DNA of 64,000 nucleotides from Dechloromonas hortensis (lineage in GTDB: Bacteria > Pseudomonadota > Gammaproteobacteria > Burkholderiales > Rhodocyclaceae), in contig NZ_SSSQ01000006.1 in the NCBI RefSeq assembly GCF_009469765.1, positions 173,264-237,263 on the forward strand, read 5' to 3'. Under the pieces are notes generated by a model that was not told where the DNA came from, ran no database searches, and worked only from the letters and a program-made list of their open reading frames with translations. The position numbers and the translations under genes were made by a program. Shown here in pieces: positions 1 through 8,528 of this stretch. Positions within the stretch are counted from its first letter, which is position 1, and every line of letters starts with the position of its first letter.

Positions 1-598
1 CGGCGAGGGCCGATGATTTTTCGGCGCCGCAGACGAGAACCAACTGCTGGCGACAGGCTTGCAGGCTTTGATAATTGAGGCTGACCCGCTCAGCCGGCGG
101 TTTCGGTGCGCCGTGTACCGCGATCACCGGGGCGTCTTGTACTGCGGCCTGCGGAAACAGGCTGGCCGTGTGGCCATCCTCACCCATGCCGAGCAATACC
201 AGATCGAAAGGCGGGCCTTCGGCAAGCAAGGCGCCATAGCGCGCGGCCGCTATTTCCGGGCCGAGTTCGACCGGAATCGGGTGTAGCTGAGCGGCTGGAA
301 TCGGTACCTGTGCCAGCCAGACCGTGTGCGCCATGCGGTCGTTGCGCTCGGGATGGCCGGCTGGCAAGCAGCGTTCGTCGCTCCAGAAAATTTCCCAGGC
401 CGCCCAGTCTTGCTCCGTCGCGGCCAGCAACTGATAGCAACGACGTGGCGTATTGCCGCCAGCCAGCACCAGGCGAAAGACCCGGCGTTGCCGGATGGCT
501 TGCTGCGCCGCGTCGCCGATCAGGCGGCAGGCTTCGGCCGCAACCGCCTCGGCATCGGCCAGCAGGCGGGTGTCAGCCGGCAACATCGGCTTCGCCAT
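1..598 (-). CDS. pgl: 6-phosphogluconolactonase, cut by the window edge
   Basis: Hydrolyses 6-phosphogluconolactone to 6-phosphogluconate in the cytosolic oxidative pentose phosphate pathway. The frame opens at the ATG ending at 598 and stays open to base 1, giving about 199 residues; the C-terminus lies outside the window. Family blocks seen: LAGGNTPR (about residues 45-52), SDERCLP (73-79) and GMGEDGHTASLFP (137-149). The gene starts 26 bp inside the 3' end of zwf, so the two are probably translationally coupled. The order gnd-zwf-pgl makes it the last visible gene of the pathway operon. Identification is secure; only its end is missing. Confidence 0.93.
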   Translation of the reverse strand, partial: MAKPMLPADTRLLADAEAVAAEACRLIGDAAQQAIRQRRVFRLVLAGGNTPRRCYQLLAATEQDWAAWEIFWSDERCLPAGHPERNDRMAHTVWLAQVPIPAAQLHPIPVELGPEIAAARYGALLAEGPPFDLVLLGMGEDGHTASLFPQAAVQDAPVIAVHGAPKPPAERVSLNYQSLQACRQQLVLVCGAEKSSALA

Positions 599-2045
599 TG
601 CAGCTCAGGCTTTGTCGCCACTCCTGGCCGGCCTTGCCAAAGAGTTGGCTGGCCGCTTTCGGCCCCCAGCTGCCGACCGGATATTGCAGCGGCGGATGTT
701 CATCCTCCGCCCACGCTTGCATGACCGGATCGACGACGCTCCAGGCTGCCTTGACTTCATCGTAGCGCAGGAACAGCGAACGGTTTCCTTCGATGACATC
801 GAGCAGCAGGTCTTCGTAGGCATCGGCCTTGCGCTCGCCGGGATTGCCGACGCTGGCATCCATCGAGATCTGGCGGGTTCGCGTTTCGACGCCGGGAACC
901 TTGGCGGATATTTCCAGGCGCACGACATCGTCTGGCTGGATGCCGATCAGCAACCAGTTGGGATGGACGGTGGCGGCGCCAGTGCCCTGAAACAACTGCA
1001 TCGGCGGTTCGCGGAAACGGACGGCGACCATCGATCGGCGCTCCTTCAGGCGCTTGCCGGTGCGCAGGTAGAAAGGCACATCGCGCCAGCGCCAGTTGTC
1101 GATGTAGAGCTTCAGCGCGGCATAAGTTTCGGTGTGGCTGCCCGGGGAGATGCCGGCTTCCTGGTGGTAGCCGGCATACTGGGCGCGCACCGCGTGGCCG
1201 GCCAGTTGCGTGATGTCCACCGGGCGGATCGAGCGCAGCACCTTGACCTTTTCGTCGCGCAGCGACTCGGCTTCCAGCGAGACCGGCGGCTCCATCGCCA
1301 GCAGCGCAAGAACCTGCAGCAGGTGGCTCTGGATCATGTCGCGCGTTGCGCCGCCGTGCCCGTCGTAGTAACTGGCGCGTCCTTCAAGGCCAACGGTCTC
1401 GGCGTGCGTGATCTGCACATGATCGATGTAATGACGGTTCCACAGCGGTTCCAGGATCATGTTGGCAAAGCGCAGCACCAGCAGGTTCTGGACCGACTCC
1501 TTGCCGACGTAATGATCGATGCGGTAAATCTGTTCTTCTTCGAGATGGGTATTCAGGGCGTGCTGCAAGTGACGCGCCGATTGCAGGTCGTGGCCGAACG
1601 GCTTTTCGACGACCACCCGCCGCCAGCCGTTGCTTTCGACCAGCAGGCCGGCCTGCGCCAGCCCGACGGTGACCGGCACGTAGAGCCCGGGGCTGAGCGA
1701 AAGATAGAAAATGACGTTTCGGGCGCACTCGCCGGTCCCGATCCAGTTGCCCAGCGCCTGGTAGAAGGCGGCATCCTGCAGGCTGCCGATCAGGTAGTCG
1801 AGGCGCTCGACGAAGCCTTCCAGGCAACTGCCCGTGCCGGTGCCGGCATCGCTCAGGATCTTGCGGACTTCATCGCGCCAGCCATCGCGTTCATGCGGTG
1901 TACGTCCGCAACCGAGGATTTTCACCCCGGGGGCCAGATAGCCGAGGCAATGCAGCTGGTAGAGCGCAGGCAGAAGCTTGATCTTCGCCAGGTTGCCGGT
2001 GGCCCCGAAAATGACGTAGGCGTGCGATTCGGTGGCGCAGCTCAT
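573..2045 (-). CDS. zwf: glucose-6-phosphate 1-dehydrogenase
   Basis: Oxidises glucose-6-phosphate to 6-phosphogluconolactone with NAD(P)+, the entry step of the oxidative pentose phosphate pathway. At 490 residues it has normal family length. The N-terminal Rossmann block reads GATGNLAKIKLLPALY, where many homologues have Asp instead of Asn in the GxTGDL turn. EKPFGHDLQSA follows, and the active-site block RIDHYVGKESVQNLL contains the catalytic His/Lys region. The ATG shares an ATGA overlap with the gnd stop, so translation is coupled. It lies between gnd and pgl in one leftward operon. Confidence 0.97.
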   Translation of the reverse strand: MSCATESHAYVIFGATGNLAKIKLLPALYQLHCLGYLAPGVKILGCGRTPHERDGWRDEVRKILSDAGTGTGSCLEGFVERLDYLIGSLQDAAFYQALGNWIGTGECARNVIFYLSLSPGLYVPVTVGLAQAGLLVESNGWRRVVVEKPFGHDLQSARHLQHALNTHLEEEQIYRIDHYVGKESVQNLLVLRFANMILEPLWNRHYIDHVQITHAETVGLEGRASYYDGHGGATRDMIQSHLLQVLALLAMEPPVSLEAESLRDEKVKVLRSIRPVDITQLAGHAVRAQYAGYHQEAGISPGSHTETYAALKLYIDNWRWRDVPFYLRTGKRLKERRSMVAVRFREPPMQLFQGTGAATVHPNWLLIGIQPDDVVRLEISAKVPGVETRTRQISMDASVGNPGERKADAYEDLLLDVIEGNRSLFLRYDEVKAAWSVVDPVMQAWAEDEHPPLQYPVGSWGPKAASQLFGKAGQEWRQSLSCNGEADVAG

Positions 2046-3481
2046 GGCAGCAACTCCTCGCCGCCGTCGCCCAGCCAGCGGGTATGAAAGCGTTGCGCCG
2101 GATCGCGGTCGATACGCTGATAGGAATGCGCCCCGAAGAAATCGCGCTGGGCCTGCAGGATATTGGCCGAGCCGTTGGCGCAGCGGTAGCCATCGTAGAA
2201 GGCGAGGGCGGAGGCCAGGGCCGGGGCGGCGACGCCGCTGCCGACAGCGAGCATCACGGCCTTTCGCCAGCCGGCTTCGGCTGCCTTGAGTTCGCCGGCA
2301 AAGTAAGGGTCCTGCAGCAGGCTGGGCGGCGCCGGCTGGCGGGCGAAGCTGGCCTTGATGTCGCCGAGAAAGCGGCTGCGGATGATGCAGCCGGCTCGCC
2401 AGAGCATGGCGATATCGCCGTAGGGCAGAGCCCAGCCCTCGCTCTCGGCAGCGGCCTGGAGCAGCATGAAACCCTGGGCGTAGGAAACCAGTTTCGCGGC
2501 ATAGAGCGCATCGTGCAGGGCATCGACGGCGGCGGCGCGCTCCGCTGCCGGGACGACTGACGGTGGGCTGCCGAGCAGGGCGGCTGCCGCGACACGTTCG
2601 GCCTTGCGCGCCGACAGCATCCGGGCCTGTACCGCCTCGCCGATCAGGGTCAGCGGTACGGCCTGCTCCAGTGCATCCTGCGCAGTCCAGACGCCGGTGC
2701 CTTTCTGCCCGGCGCGGTCGAGGATCTTGTCGACCAGTGGACTGCCATCGCGGTCGCGCTGGCGCAGGATGTGGCTGGTGATCTCGATCAGGTAGGACTC
2801 GAGGCGGCCGCCGTTCCAGGCGGCGAATGTGTCGGCCATTTCGGCGTGGGGCATGCCGAGGGTGTGTTGCATCAGGTGGCAGACTTCGGCGATCAGTTGC
2901 ATGTCGCCATATTCGATGCCGTTATGAACCATCTTGACGTAATGGCCGGCGCCGCCGTCACCCAGCCATTGGCAGCATGGGGTGCCATCGACCCGGGCCG
3001 CAATGGCCTGGAACATGTCGCGGATAGTTGGCCAGGCCGCTGCAGCACCGCCCGGCATCAGCGAGGGGCCATGACGGGCGCCTTCTTCACCGCCGGAAAT
3101 GCCCATGCCGACAAAGAGAATGCCCCGGGCGCCCAGTTCGCGCCAGCGGCGGTTGCTGTCCCGAAAATGCGAGTTGCCGCCGTCGATCAGGATGTCGCCC
3201 GGGGCAAGTAGTGGTGACAGTTGCTCGATGACTGCCTCGACAGCCTTGCCGGCCGTCACCATGAGCAGGATGACCCGGGGATGCGCCAGTTGGCTGACCA
3301 ATTGCTGCGGGGTGTCGGCTGCCGTGAGGTCCCGCCCCTGACCGTGGGTCGCGACGAATTCGGCCGTCACCGCTGCCGTGCGGTTATAGACGCCGAGGCG
3401 GTAGCCTTTGTCGCTCAGGTTGAGGGCGAGGTTGGCGCCCATTACGCCGAGGCCGATGACCCCGATATCCGATCTGCTCAT
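2042..3481 (-). CDS. gnd: 6-phosphogluconate dehydrogenase, decarboxylating
   Basis: Converts 6-phosphogluconate to ribulose-5-phosphate and CO2 with reduction of NADP+. The protein from the ATG at 3481 has 479 residues, the usual length of the long-form dimeric enzyme. It begins with the nucleotide-binding block GVIGLGVMGANLALNL. Further blocks are DGGNSHFRDSNRR, GMGISGGEEGARHGPSLMPG (substrate binding) and KMVHNGIEYGDMQLIAE, which carries the catalytic Lys and the HNGIEY signature. A longer in-frame opening upstream to 3775 was not used, because the Rossmann fold must start near the N-terminus. The stop overlaps the zwf start by 4 bp. Confidence 0.97.
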   Translation of the reverse strand: MSRSDIGVIGLGVMGANLALNLSDKGYRLGVYNRTAAVTAEFVATHGQGRDLTAADTPQQLVSQLAHPRVILLMVTAGKAVEAVIEQLSPLLAPGDILIDGGNSHFRDSNRRWRELGARGILFVGMGISGGEEGARHGPSLMPGGAAAAWPTIRDMFQAIAARVDGTPCCQWLGDGGAGHYVKMVHNGIEYGDMQLIAEVCHLMQHTLGMPHAEMADTFAAWNGGRLESYLIEITSHILRQRDRDGSPLVDKILDRAGQKGTGVWTAQDALEQAVPLTLIGEAVQARMLSARKAERVAAAALLGSPPSVVPAAERAAAVDALHDALYAAKLVSYAQGFMLLQAAAESEGWALPYGDIAMLWRAGCIIRSRFLGDIKASFARQPAPPSLLQDPYFAGELKAAEAGWRKAVMLAVGSGVAAPALASALAFYDGYRCANGSANILQAQRDFFGAHSYQRIDRDPAQRFHTRWLGDGGEELLP

Positions 3482-3567
3482 GGTGGTCTCCACCCGTGAA
3501 GCCTTGTCGATGCTGGACAACGGACCAAGCCGCTGGTTCCCGGTGGGCCGGAATAGGCCCGCCGGCC

Positions 3568-5196
3568 TCAGAGGATGAAGTGGGTATTGATGAAATTCGA
3601 TTTGTTGCCGAGGACGATGGCGTCGAGCAACCTTTTCGATGCTTCGGTCTGCTTGGCGGCGACCATGGTGCGGATCGAGAAGGCGCGCAGGGCGTCGTGC
3701 ACGGACAGCGTGCCTTCGGCCGAATCCTTGCGCCCGACGAAGGGAAAGACGTCCGGCCCGCGCTGGCACTGGCAATTGATATTGACCCGGCAGACCTGGT
3801 TGACCAGCGTATCGACCAGCGAGGCGATCTGCCCCGGGTCGCTGCCGAAAATGGCGACCTGCTGGCCGTGGTCCGAGGTGATCACGTAGTCGAGCGGCGT
3901 TTCGATGTCCTCGAAGGTGGCGACCGGGATGATCGGGCCGAACTGCTCCTCGCGATAGAGCTTCATGCCTTCGCTGACCGGGAAGAGCACGGCCGGGTAG
4001 AACAGGGTTTCGACCGTGGTGCCGCCGCCCGGGTTGATCACATTGGCGCCTTTTTCAACGGCATCGGCAATGCACTCGTTCATGTAGGCGACCATTTCCA
4101 TCTCGGGCAGCGGCGTCAGCATGACGCCCGGCTCCCAGGGCATGCCGATGGCCAGCTTGGCGACTTCCTCGCAGAAACGGCGCAGGAAGGTTTCGGCAAT
4201 CGACTGGTGCACCAGGATCATTTTGATCGCCGTGCAGCGCTGGCCGTTGAAGGATAGCGAACCGGTAATGCATTCCTTGACCGTCAGCTCGATGTCGGCA
4301 TCGGCCATGATGATCGCCGCGTTCTTGGCGCCGAGGCCGAGAATGGCGCGCAGGCGGTTGGTCTTCGGGTGTGATTTCTTCAGTTGGTCGGCCACTTCGG
4401 AGGAACCGATCAGGGCCAGCACATTGACCTTGCCCGAGCCCATGATGTGCGGCACGACGACATGGCCCTGGCCGTAAACGATGTTGATGACGCCCGGCGG
4501 GAAGGCGCTGCGGAAGGCTTCGAGCATCGGGTAGTAGAGCAGCACGCCGAAGCGTGGCGGCTTGAACAGGACGACATTGCCCATGATCAGCGCCGGGATC
4601 AGCGTGCTGAAGGTCTCGTTCATCGGGTAGTTGTACGGCCCCATGCACAGCGCGATGCCGACCGGCGAGCGGCGGATCTGGGCGATCGTGCCATCGACGA
4701 TCTCGAAGCGCGAATTGCTGTTGTCGAGGCGCTTCAGTTCCTCGATGGTGGCGCGGATGTAATCGATGGTGCGGTCGAATTCCTTTTGCGAATCGGCCTG
4801 GCTCTTGCCGATTTCCCACATGATCAGGTTCACGATCTCGCGGCGACGGGCGACGATCTGGCTGGTGAAATCGACGACGCAGGCGATGCGCTCGGCGACC
4901 GACAGGTTCGGCCACTGGCCGCGCCCGTGATCGTAGGCGGCGACTGCAGCAGCCAAAGCGGCATCGGCCTCGCTCGTACCGGTGACCGGTACGCTGCCCA
5001 GCTCGACATGCGTCAGCTTGCCTGCGTCATCGGCCACACAGACCGGCGAATGCACCGGCCGGGTCTCGCCCTTCCAGATACGCATTTCGCCATTGATCAG
5101 GATGGCGCGCTGGTGGATCGGCGCCAGGATGCGGCAATCGGCGGGAATCTGCTCGGCGCGGGGAAACAGGCTGGCCAGTTGAGCAACGGTCTTCAT
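3568..5196 (-). CDS. aldehyde dehydrogenase, GapN-like (NADP-dependent glyceraldehyde-3-phosphate dehydrogenase family)
   Basis: A 542-residue aldehyde dehydrogenase superfamily protein of the kind usually annotated as non-phosphorylating NADP-dependent glyceraldehyde-3-phosphate dehydrogenase. Seen: oxyanion-hole block MGPYNYPMNE, the nucleotide region ALIGSSEVADQL, and the nucleophile Cys321 in SFNGQRCTA. The canonical general-base Glu, exactly 34 residues before the Cys, is Gly287 here (LGLGAKN in place of LELGGKN). That is unusual for a hydrolytic ALDH and resembles CoA-acylating members, so the exact reaction is open. It starts 3 bases after the lipoprotein stop and lies 86 bp ahead of gnd, which suggests a role in NADPH and triose-phosphate metabolism with the pentose phosphate genes. 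Confidence 0.85.
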   Translation of the reverse strand: MKTVAQLASLFPRAEQIPADCRILAPIHQRAILINGEMRIWKGETRPVHSPVCVADDAGKLTHVELGSVPVTGTSEADAALAAAVAAYDHGRGQWPNLSVAERIACVVDFTSQIVARRREIVNLIMWEIGKSQADSQKEFDRTIDYIRATIEELKRLDNSNSRFEIVDGTIAQIRRSPVGIALCMGPYNYPMNETFSTLIPALIMGNVVLFKPPRFGVLLYYPMLEAFRSAFPPGVINIVYGQGHVVVPHIMGSGKVNVLALIGSSEVADQLKKSHPKTNRLRAILGLGAKNAAIIMADADIELTVKECITGSLSFNGQRCTAIKMILVHQSIAETFLRRFCEEVAKLAIGMPWEPGVMLTPLPEMEMVAYMNECIADAVEKGANVINPGGGTTVETLFYPAVLFPVSEGMKLYREEQFGPIIPVATFEDIETPLDYVITSDHGQQVAIFGSDPGQIASLVDTLVNQVCRVNINCQCQRGPDVFPFVGRKDSAEGTLSVHDALRAFSIRTMVAAKQTEASKRLLDAIVLGNKSNFINTHFIL

Positions 5197-5199
5197 GCG

Positions 5200-5397
5200 T
5201 CAGTAGCGACCCGGATCGTTCGGGCGTCTGTCCTGGCGATCCTGAACGCCATCGCGGTCGCGGTCGTGATCGCCGTGATGCGATTGGCTGTCACGATCGC
5301 CACGGTATCTGCCATCGTTCCGGTTGCGGTCGTCATACACAACGCAGCCGGATAGAAGGCCGGCGAGGGCGGCCAGTATTACGGCAAGTTTTTTCAT
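5200..5397 (-). CDS. small Asp/Arg/His-rich lipoprotein
   Basis: A 65-residue predicted lipoprotein. Residues 1-17 form a signal peptide (MKKLAVILAALAGLLSG) ending in the lipobox LLSGC with Cys18 as lipidation site. The mature part is low-complexity and rich in Asp, Arg and His (RDSQSHHGDHDRDRDG). AAGGAA about 7 bases before the ATG is a good ribosome binding site. The stop is followed after only three bases by the ATG of the aldehyde dehydrogenase gene, so this is probably the first gene of the operon that continues into gnd, zwf and pgl. No specific function is recognised; exported stress-related lipoproteins of this composition are common. Confidence 0.75.
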   Translation of the reverse strand: MKKLAVILAALAGLLSGCVVYDDRNRNDGRYRGDRDSQSHHGDHDRDRDGVQDRQDRRPNDPGRY

Positions 5398-5520
5398 GTC
5401 ATTTCCTTAACAAGAAGTTGAAGGATCTGGTCTCCTTGGCCGAGAACAGGTGCGGCGAACAAGGCGAAGTGCCCCACCTCGGACGAAGTCATAAGTTGCG
5501 CTGCCATTGAGAGGGATTCC

Positions 5521-5534
5521 GTTCGCCAGCGCAC
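5521..5534. promoter_or_regulatory. stress-type operator, copy A (GTNCG-N4-CGNAC)
   Basis: GTTCGCCAGCGCAC matches GTNCG-N4-CGNAC at all eight fixed bases. On the minus strand it is preceded by TAT, like copy B. It lies 123 bases in front of the small lipoprotein ATG at 5397, which heads the gapN-like/gnd/zwf/pgl genes. The regulator is unknown; the assignment rests on recurrence of the motif at five other promoters in this window. Confidence 0.55.
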
Positions 5535-5555
5535 ATAGAGCGGCATTTGTCTTAT

Positions 5556-5569
5556 GTGCGATATCGCAC
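5556..5569. promoter_or_regulatory. stress-type operator, copy B (perfect palindrome)
   Basis: GTGCGATATCGCAC is a perfect 14-base palindrome and matches all eight fixed bases of the repeated motif, flanked by TTAT on the left and AGAGA on the right. It lies 121 bases in front of the rightward ATG at 5691. Copy A lies 123 bases in front of the leftward gene, so the divergent pair is nearly symmetrical. Confidence 0.6.
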
Positions 5570-5690
5570 AGAGAGCGTGCATTGCTTCTGGCATCCTGTG
5601 TTTGTTTCGGACGGTGCATTGGCGACCAACCGGGCAAGCATTTAAAGACGCGCTGGCCTATATTGGGATTGGCACGATCAAGGAGGACGC

Positions 5691-5906
5691 ATGAAAAACG
5701 ACGAAACATCAAGCCGCAAGCCGGCTCTCCATCGGGCAAGGGATATTGGCTGCGCCTGCTGGACGCCGATCCAGCGCCCAACGATTGCTGCCGGTCAGGA
5801 AAGTCCGGAAAAATCGTTCGTTTTGCCCGCCAAGCCGGAGTCTGTTGCCGATTCCGCGAACCTGATACCGCTCAAGGCCGAGTGCAGTTCGCCCACCGAG
5901 CGGTGA
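5691..5906 (+). CDS. hypothetical protein, 71 residues
   Basis: Unrecognised. The case for it being real is its strong ribosome binding site (AGGAGG five bases before the ATG) and the palindromic operator copy B at a spacing like that seen at other genes of the putative regulon. The protein is basic at the start (MKNDETSSRKPALHRARD), has two Cys close together (CACW) and one later, and shows no signal peptide or membrane segment. It precedes the PHB depolymerase-like gene by 60 bases and could share its transcript. It may also be only a translated leader. Confidence 0.45.
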   Translation: MKNDETSSRKPALHRARDIGCACWTPIQRPTIAAGQESPEKSFVLPAKPESVADSANLIPLKAECSSPTER

Positions 5907-5966
5907 AATATTACTGGTCGGCAATAGCGGATTGGTCCTTCGCTGGGCAACGGTGGTGAGGTGGGC

Positions 5967-6974
5967 ATGAGAAAACGCAGGTCTACCTCGGCGTGGACGG
6001 GTATCTTCCGGCGCAGCATGAGGGCTGTGGCACGCACTACGATCAAGGCCGGAACGCAGGCGCTCAAGCAGACCCTGAAGCGGGCTGCGCTCAAATCTGC
6101 CCCGCCAACAGGTCCCGGCACCTGGAGCCTGAGCCTCGTCACGGGAGCAGGCGGGGTGCGGCGTTTCAGGCTCTACCAGCCGCCCGACATCAAGACCGGG
6201 GAGCGGCTGCCGCTGCTGGTCATGTTGCACGGTTGCGGTCAGGACGCGAATGCCTTTGCGACAAGTACGCGGATGAACCGTGTCGCCATGCGCGAGCGCT
6301 TTCTCGTTCTCTACCCGGAACAGGATCGGCTGGCCAACGGCCAGGGCTGCTGGAACTGGTTCGACACGGCATCCGGCCGGGCCTATCGGGAAGCCGCGCT
6401 GATCATCCAGGCGGTCGACCAGGTTTGCCTGCTCCATCCGGTCGACCGTAGCCGCTTGGCAATTGCCGGCTTGTCGGCCGGGGCCAGCATGGCTGCACTG
6501 GTCGTTTCGCTGCATCCCGCCCGCTTCAAGGCGGTGGTCATGCATTCCGGCATTCCGCCGGGAACAGCTCATTCGACAATGTCGGCGGTCGGCGCCATGC
6601 GCGGCCGCCGCGCCACCTTGCCGCTCGCTGCCACGCCGCTGACGATGGCGGCGTCCTGGCCGGCCCTGCTGGTGATTCACGGCGAGGCCGACGGCGTGGT
6701 GTCGCCGCAGAATGGCCAGGCCGCAGTGCAGTCCTGGGCCGATGCGGCCGGTGCCCGCGCCGGCACAACCCGCAACGTGCAGCGCGGCAAGCGTTATCCA
6801 ATGTCGGTAACGGATTTCAAGCGTCGGGACAGAACGGTTGCCACGCTGGTGCTGGTCAGTCGACTGGCCCACGCCTGGAGCGGTGGTGCCGCCAACAAGC
6901 CGTACAGCGATGGGCGCGGCCCCGATGCATCGCGCATGGTGTGGTCGTTTGTGGCAAAGCACTTCAACGCCTGA
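5967..6974 (+). CDS. PHB depolymerase-family esterase
   Basis: An alpha/beta-hydrolase of the extracellular type-1 PHB depolymerase/esterase family (LpqC-like), 335 residues from the ATG at 5967; a GTG six bases earlier is possible. A basic N-terminal segment of about 50 residues precedes the catalytic fold. Seen: oxyanion block LLVMLHGCGQDANAF, nucleophile elbow GLSAGASMA, acid region IHGEADGVV and catalytic His in RLAHAWSGG. Members cleave short-chain polyhydroxyalkanoates or other esters such as feruloyl esters, so the substrate is not certain. No clear signal peptide is visible, which leaves a cytosolic role on PHB granules possible. Neighbouring stress and carbon-storage genes fit that. 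Confidence 0.85.
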   Translation: MRKRRSTSAWTGIFRRSMRAVARTTIKAGTQALKQTLKRAALKSAPPTGPGTWSLSLVTGAGGVRRFRLYQPPDIKTGERLPLLVMLHGCGQDANAFATSTRMNRVAMRERFLVLYPEQDRLANGQGCWNWFDTASGRAYREAALIIQAVDQVCLLHPVDRSRLAIAGLSAGASMAALVVSLHPARFKAVVMHSGIPPGTAHSTMSAVGAMRGRRATLPLAATPLTMAASWPALLVIHGEADGVVSPQNGQAAVQSWADAAGARAGTTRNVQRGKRYPMSVTDFKRRDRTVATLVLVSRLAHAWSGGAANKPYSDGRGPDASRMVWSFVAKHFNA

Positions 6975-6991
6975 GTCGCTACCGGGCTTGT

Positions 6992-7005
6992 GTGTTCTGT
7001 CGAAC
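6992..7005. promoter_or_regulatory. degenerate stress-type operator, copy E
   Basis: GTGTTCTGTCGAAC matches six of eight fixed bases of GTNCG-N4-CGNAC. Its right half, CGAACAGA, is like the right half of copy B (CGCACAGA). It lies 93 bases upstream of the PRC-barrel ATG. This is the weakest member of the set. Confidence 0.35.
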
Positions 7006-7098
7006 AGACGATGCGAATACAGTTCTCTAGGGTAAAGGCAGGGGTGCGCTACGTGGCTTGTCGCAGCGCTACCCTGCCATCTTTTATTGGAGAGAGAC

Positions 7099-7542
7099 AT
7101 GAACTACGAAGAGCGCGATTCCTACGGTATCTACAAGATAAAAACAGGTACTGCTTCCGGTCCCGATGCCAGTCATGGCCCAGGCCCCTATTTGATGGGG
7201 GCCGATACGCTGATCGGCAATGACGTTTTCAACAAGGCCGCCGAGGATATCGGCGACATCAAGGAAATCATGATCGACATGCGGACCGGCCGGGTCAGTT
7301 ATGCCGTGCTGTCCTTCGGTGGGTTCATGGGCTTTGGCGAGAAATTGTTCGCCGTGCCGTGGGAGGCGTTGACGCTGGATACGACCAACAAGCGCTTTGA
7401 GCTTGATGTGAACAAGGAGCGCCTTGAGCACGCCCCCGGCTTCGACAAGAACAAGTGGCCCGACATGGCCGACGCCAAGTGGGAAGCCGGCATTTACGCC
7501 TACTACGGAACGACGCCCGGGCGTCCGCCGGCCAGCCACTGA
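7099..7542 (+). CDS. PRC-barrel domain protein
   Basis: A 147-residue soluble protein with one PRC-barrel domain at about residues 38-110 (GADTLIGNDVFNKAAEDIG, then IDMRTGRVSYAVLSFGG and FGEKLFAVPWEAL). PRC-barrel domains occur in photosynthetic reaction centre H subunits, RimM and many stress proteins, where they probably bind protein or RNA partners. No signal peptide is seen. The start at MNYEERDSYG is supported by GGAGAGAG seven bases upstream; a TTG start four codons earlier is less likely. It precedes cbpA-cbpM by 42 bases and may be co-expressed with them. Function is unknown beyond the domain. Confidence 0.85.
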   Translation: MNYEERDSYGIYKIKTGTASGPDASHGPGPYLMGADTLIGNDVFNKAAEDIGDIKEIMIDMRTGRVSYAVLSFGGFMGFGEKLFAVPWEALTLDTTNKRFELDVNKERLEHAPGFDKNKWPDMADAKWEAGIYAYYGTTPGRPPASH

Positions 7543-7584
7543 ACTAGGAGCGCCGCCTGAACAAAACCTGCTGGCGGGCCTTAA

Positions 7585-8526
7585 ATGGAATTCAAGGACT
7601 ATTACAAGATCATGGGCCTGGCGCGTGATGCCAGCCAGGACGAAATCAGGCGCGCCTATCGCCAGTTGGCCCGTAAGTATCATCCCGATGTCAGCAAGGC
7701 GCCGGACGCCGAGGTCCGTTTCAAGGAACTCGGCGAGGCCTATGCGGTACTGAAGGATCTGGAAAAGCGCGCCGCCTACGATCAGTTGGGCAAGGACTGG
7801 AAAGCGGGGCAGGATTTCCGGCCGCCGCCGGACTGGAACGCCGGTTTCGAGTATGCCGGCGAGGGCGATGGCGCCTCCGGGGAGTTCAGCGACTTTTTTG
7901 AAGCCCTCTACGGCCGCCGCTTCAGCAGCGGCGGACGGGCGCGGGCAGATTTTCATGTCCGGGGTGAAGATCGTCACGCCAAGGTGCTGATCGACCTCGA
8001 GGATGCCTACCATGGCACCACCCGCAGCATTACGCTGCAAACGCCGAAAATCGATAGCCAGGGACGGGTGTCGATGGCGACCCATACACTCAATGTGAGC
8101 ATTCCGATCGGCATTCGGGCCGGCCAGCATATCCGCCTGAGCGGCCAGGGCGCGCCGGGCATCGGGCAGGGCAAGCCCGGTGACCTCTATCTGGAAATCG
8201 GCTTTCATCCGCACGCCCTTTATCGGGTCGACGGGCGCGATATCTATCTCGACCTGCCGCTCGCCCCGTGGGAGGCCGCCCTGGGCGCCACAATCAAGGC
8301 GCCGACGCCGGGTGGCACGGTCGAACTGAAGATCCCGCCGGGTTCGGCGAGTGGCGGCAAGCTTCGACTGAAGGGGCGCGGCATTCCCGGAAATACGCCG
8401 GGCGATTTCTATGCGGTGATCCGGATCGACTTGCCGGCCGCCGCGTCTGATACAGAAAAAGCCTTCTACGGCAGCATGGCCGAGCAGTTCAAGAGCTTCC
8501 GGCCACGTGCCAAATTGGGAGTCTGA
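7585..8526 (+). CDS. cbpA: curved DNA-binding protein / DnaJ-family co-chaperone
   Basis: A DnaJ-family co-chaperone of the CbpA type, 313 residues. The J domain (about 3-70) contains the HPD motif in YHPDVSKAPD, which stimulates DnaK ATPase. A Gly/Phe-poor linker follows, then the two C-terminal beta-domains from about residue 130 (LIDLEDAYHGTTRSI, and SIPIGIRAGQHIRLSGQG). The DnaJ zinc-binding Cys region is missing, which separates CbpA from DnaJ. The next gene starts 2 bases after the stop and encodes CbpM, the specific inhibitor of CbpA, confirming the assignment. In E. coli this pair is nucleoid-associated and induced on stress and in stationary phase. Confidence 0.95.
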   Translation: MEFKDYYKIMGLARDASQDEIRRAYRQLARKYHPDVSKAPDAEVRFKELGEAYAVLKDLEKRAAYDQLGKDWKAGQDFRPPPDWNAGFEYAGEGDGASGEFSDFFEALYGRRFSSGGRARADFHVRGEDRHAKVLIDLEDAYHGTTRSITLQTPKIDSQGRVSMATHTLNVSIPIGIRAGQHIRLSGQGAPGIGQGKPGDLYLEIGFHPHALYRVDGRDIYLDLPLAPWEAALGATIKAPTPGGTVELKIPPGSASGGKLRLKGRGIPGNTPGDFYAVIRIDLPAAASDTEKAFYGSMAEQFKSFRPRAKLGV

Positions 8527-8528
8527 GA

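Noticed and set aside
453..2087. A 544-residue open frame on the plus strand opposite zwf
   Set aside because: It is antisense to a clear zwf gene; GC-rich DNA gives long shadow frames. No homology or ribosome binding site.
3539..3564. GC-rich hairpin between gapN-like and gnd genes
   Set aside because: No T-run on either strand; the genes are read in the same direction and could share a transcript.
3482..3775. N-terminal extension of gnd
   Set aside because: The Rossmann fold starts at 3481 and the extension overlaps the aldehyde dehydrogenase gene.
5709..7100. A 463-residue minus-strand frame opposite the esterase gene
   Set aside because: The plus-strand esterase has all catalytic motifs; the minus frame has none and is shadow.
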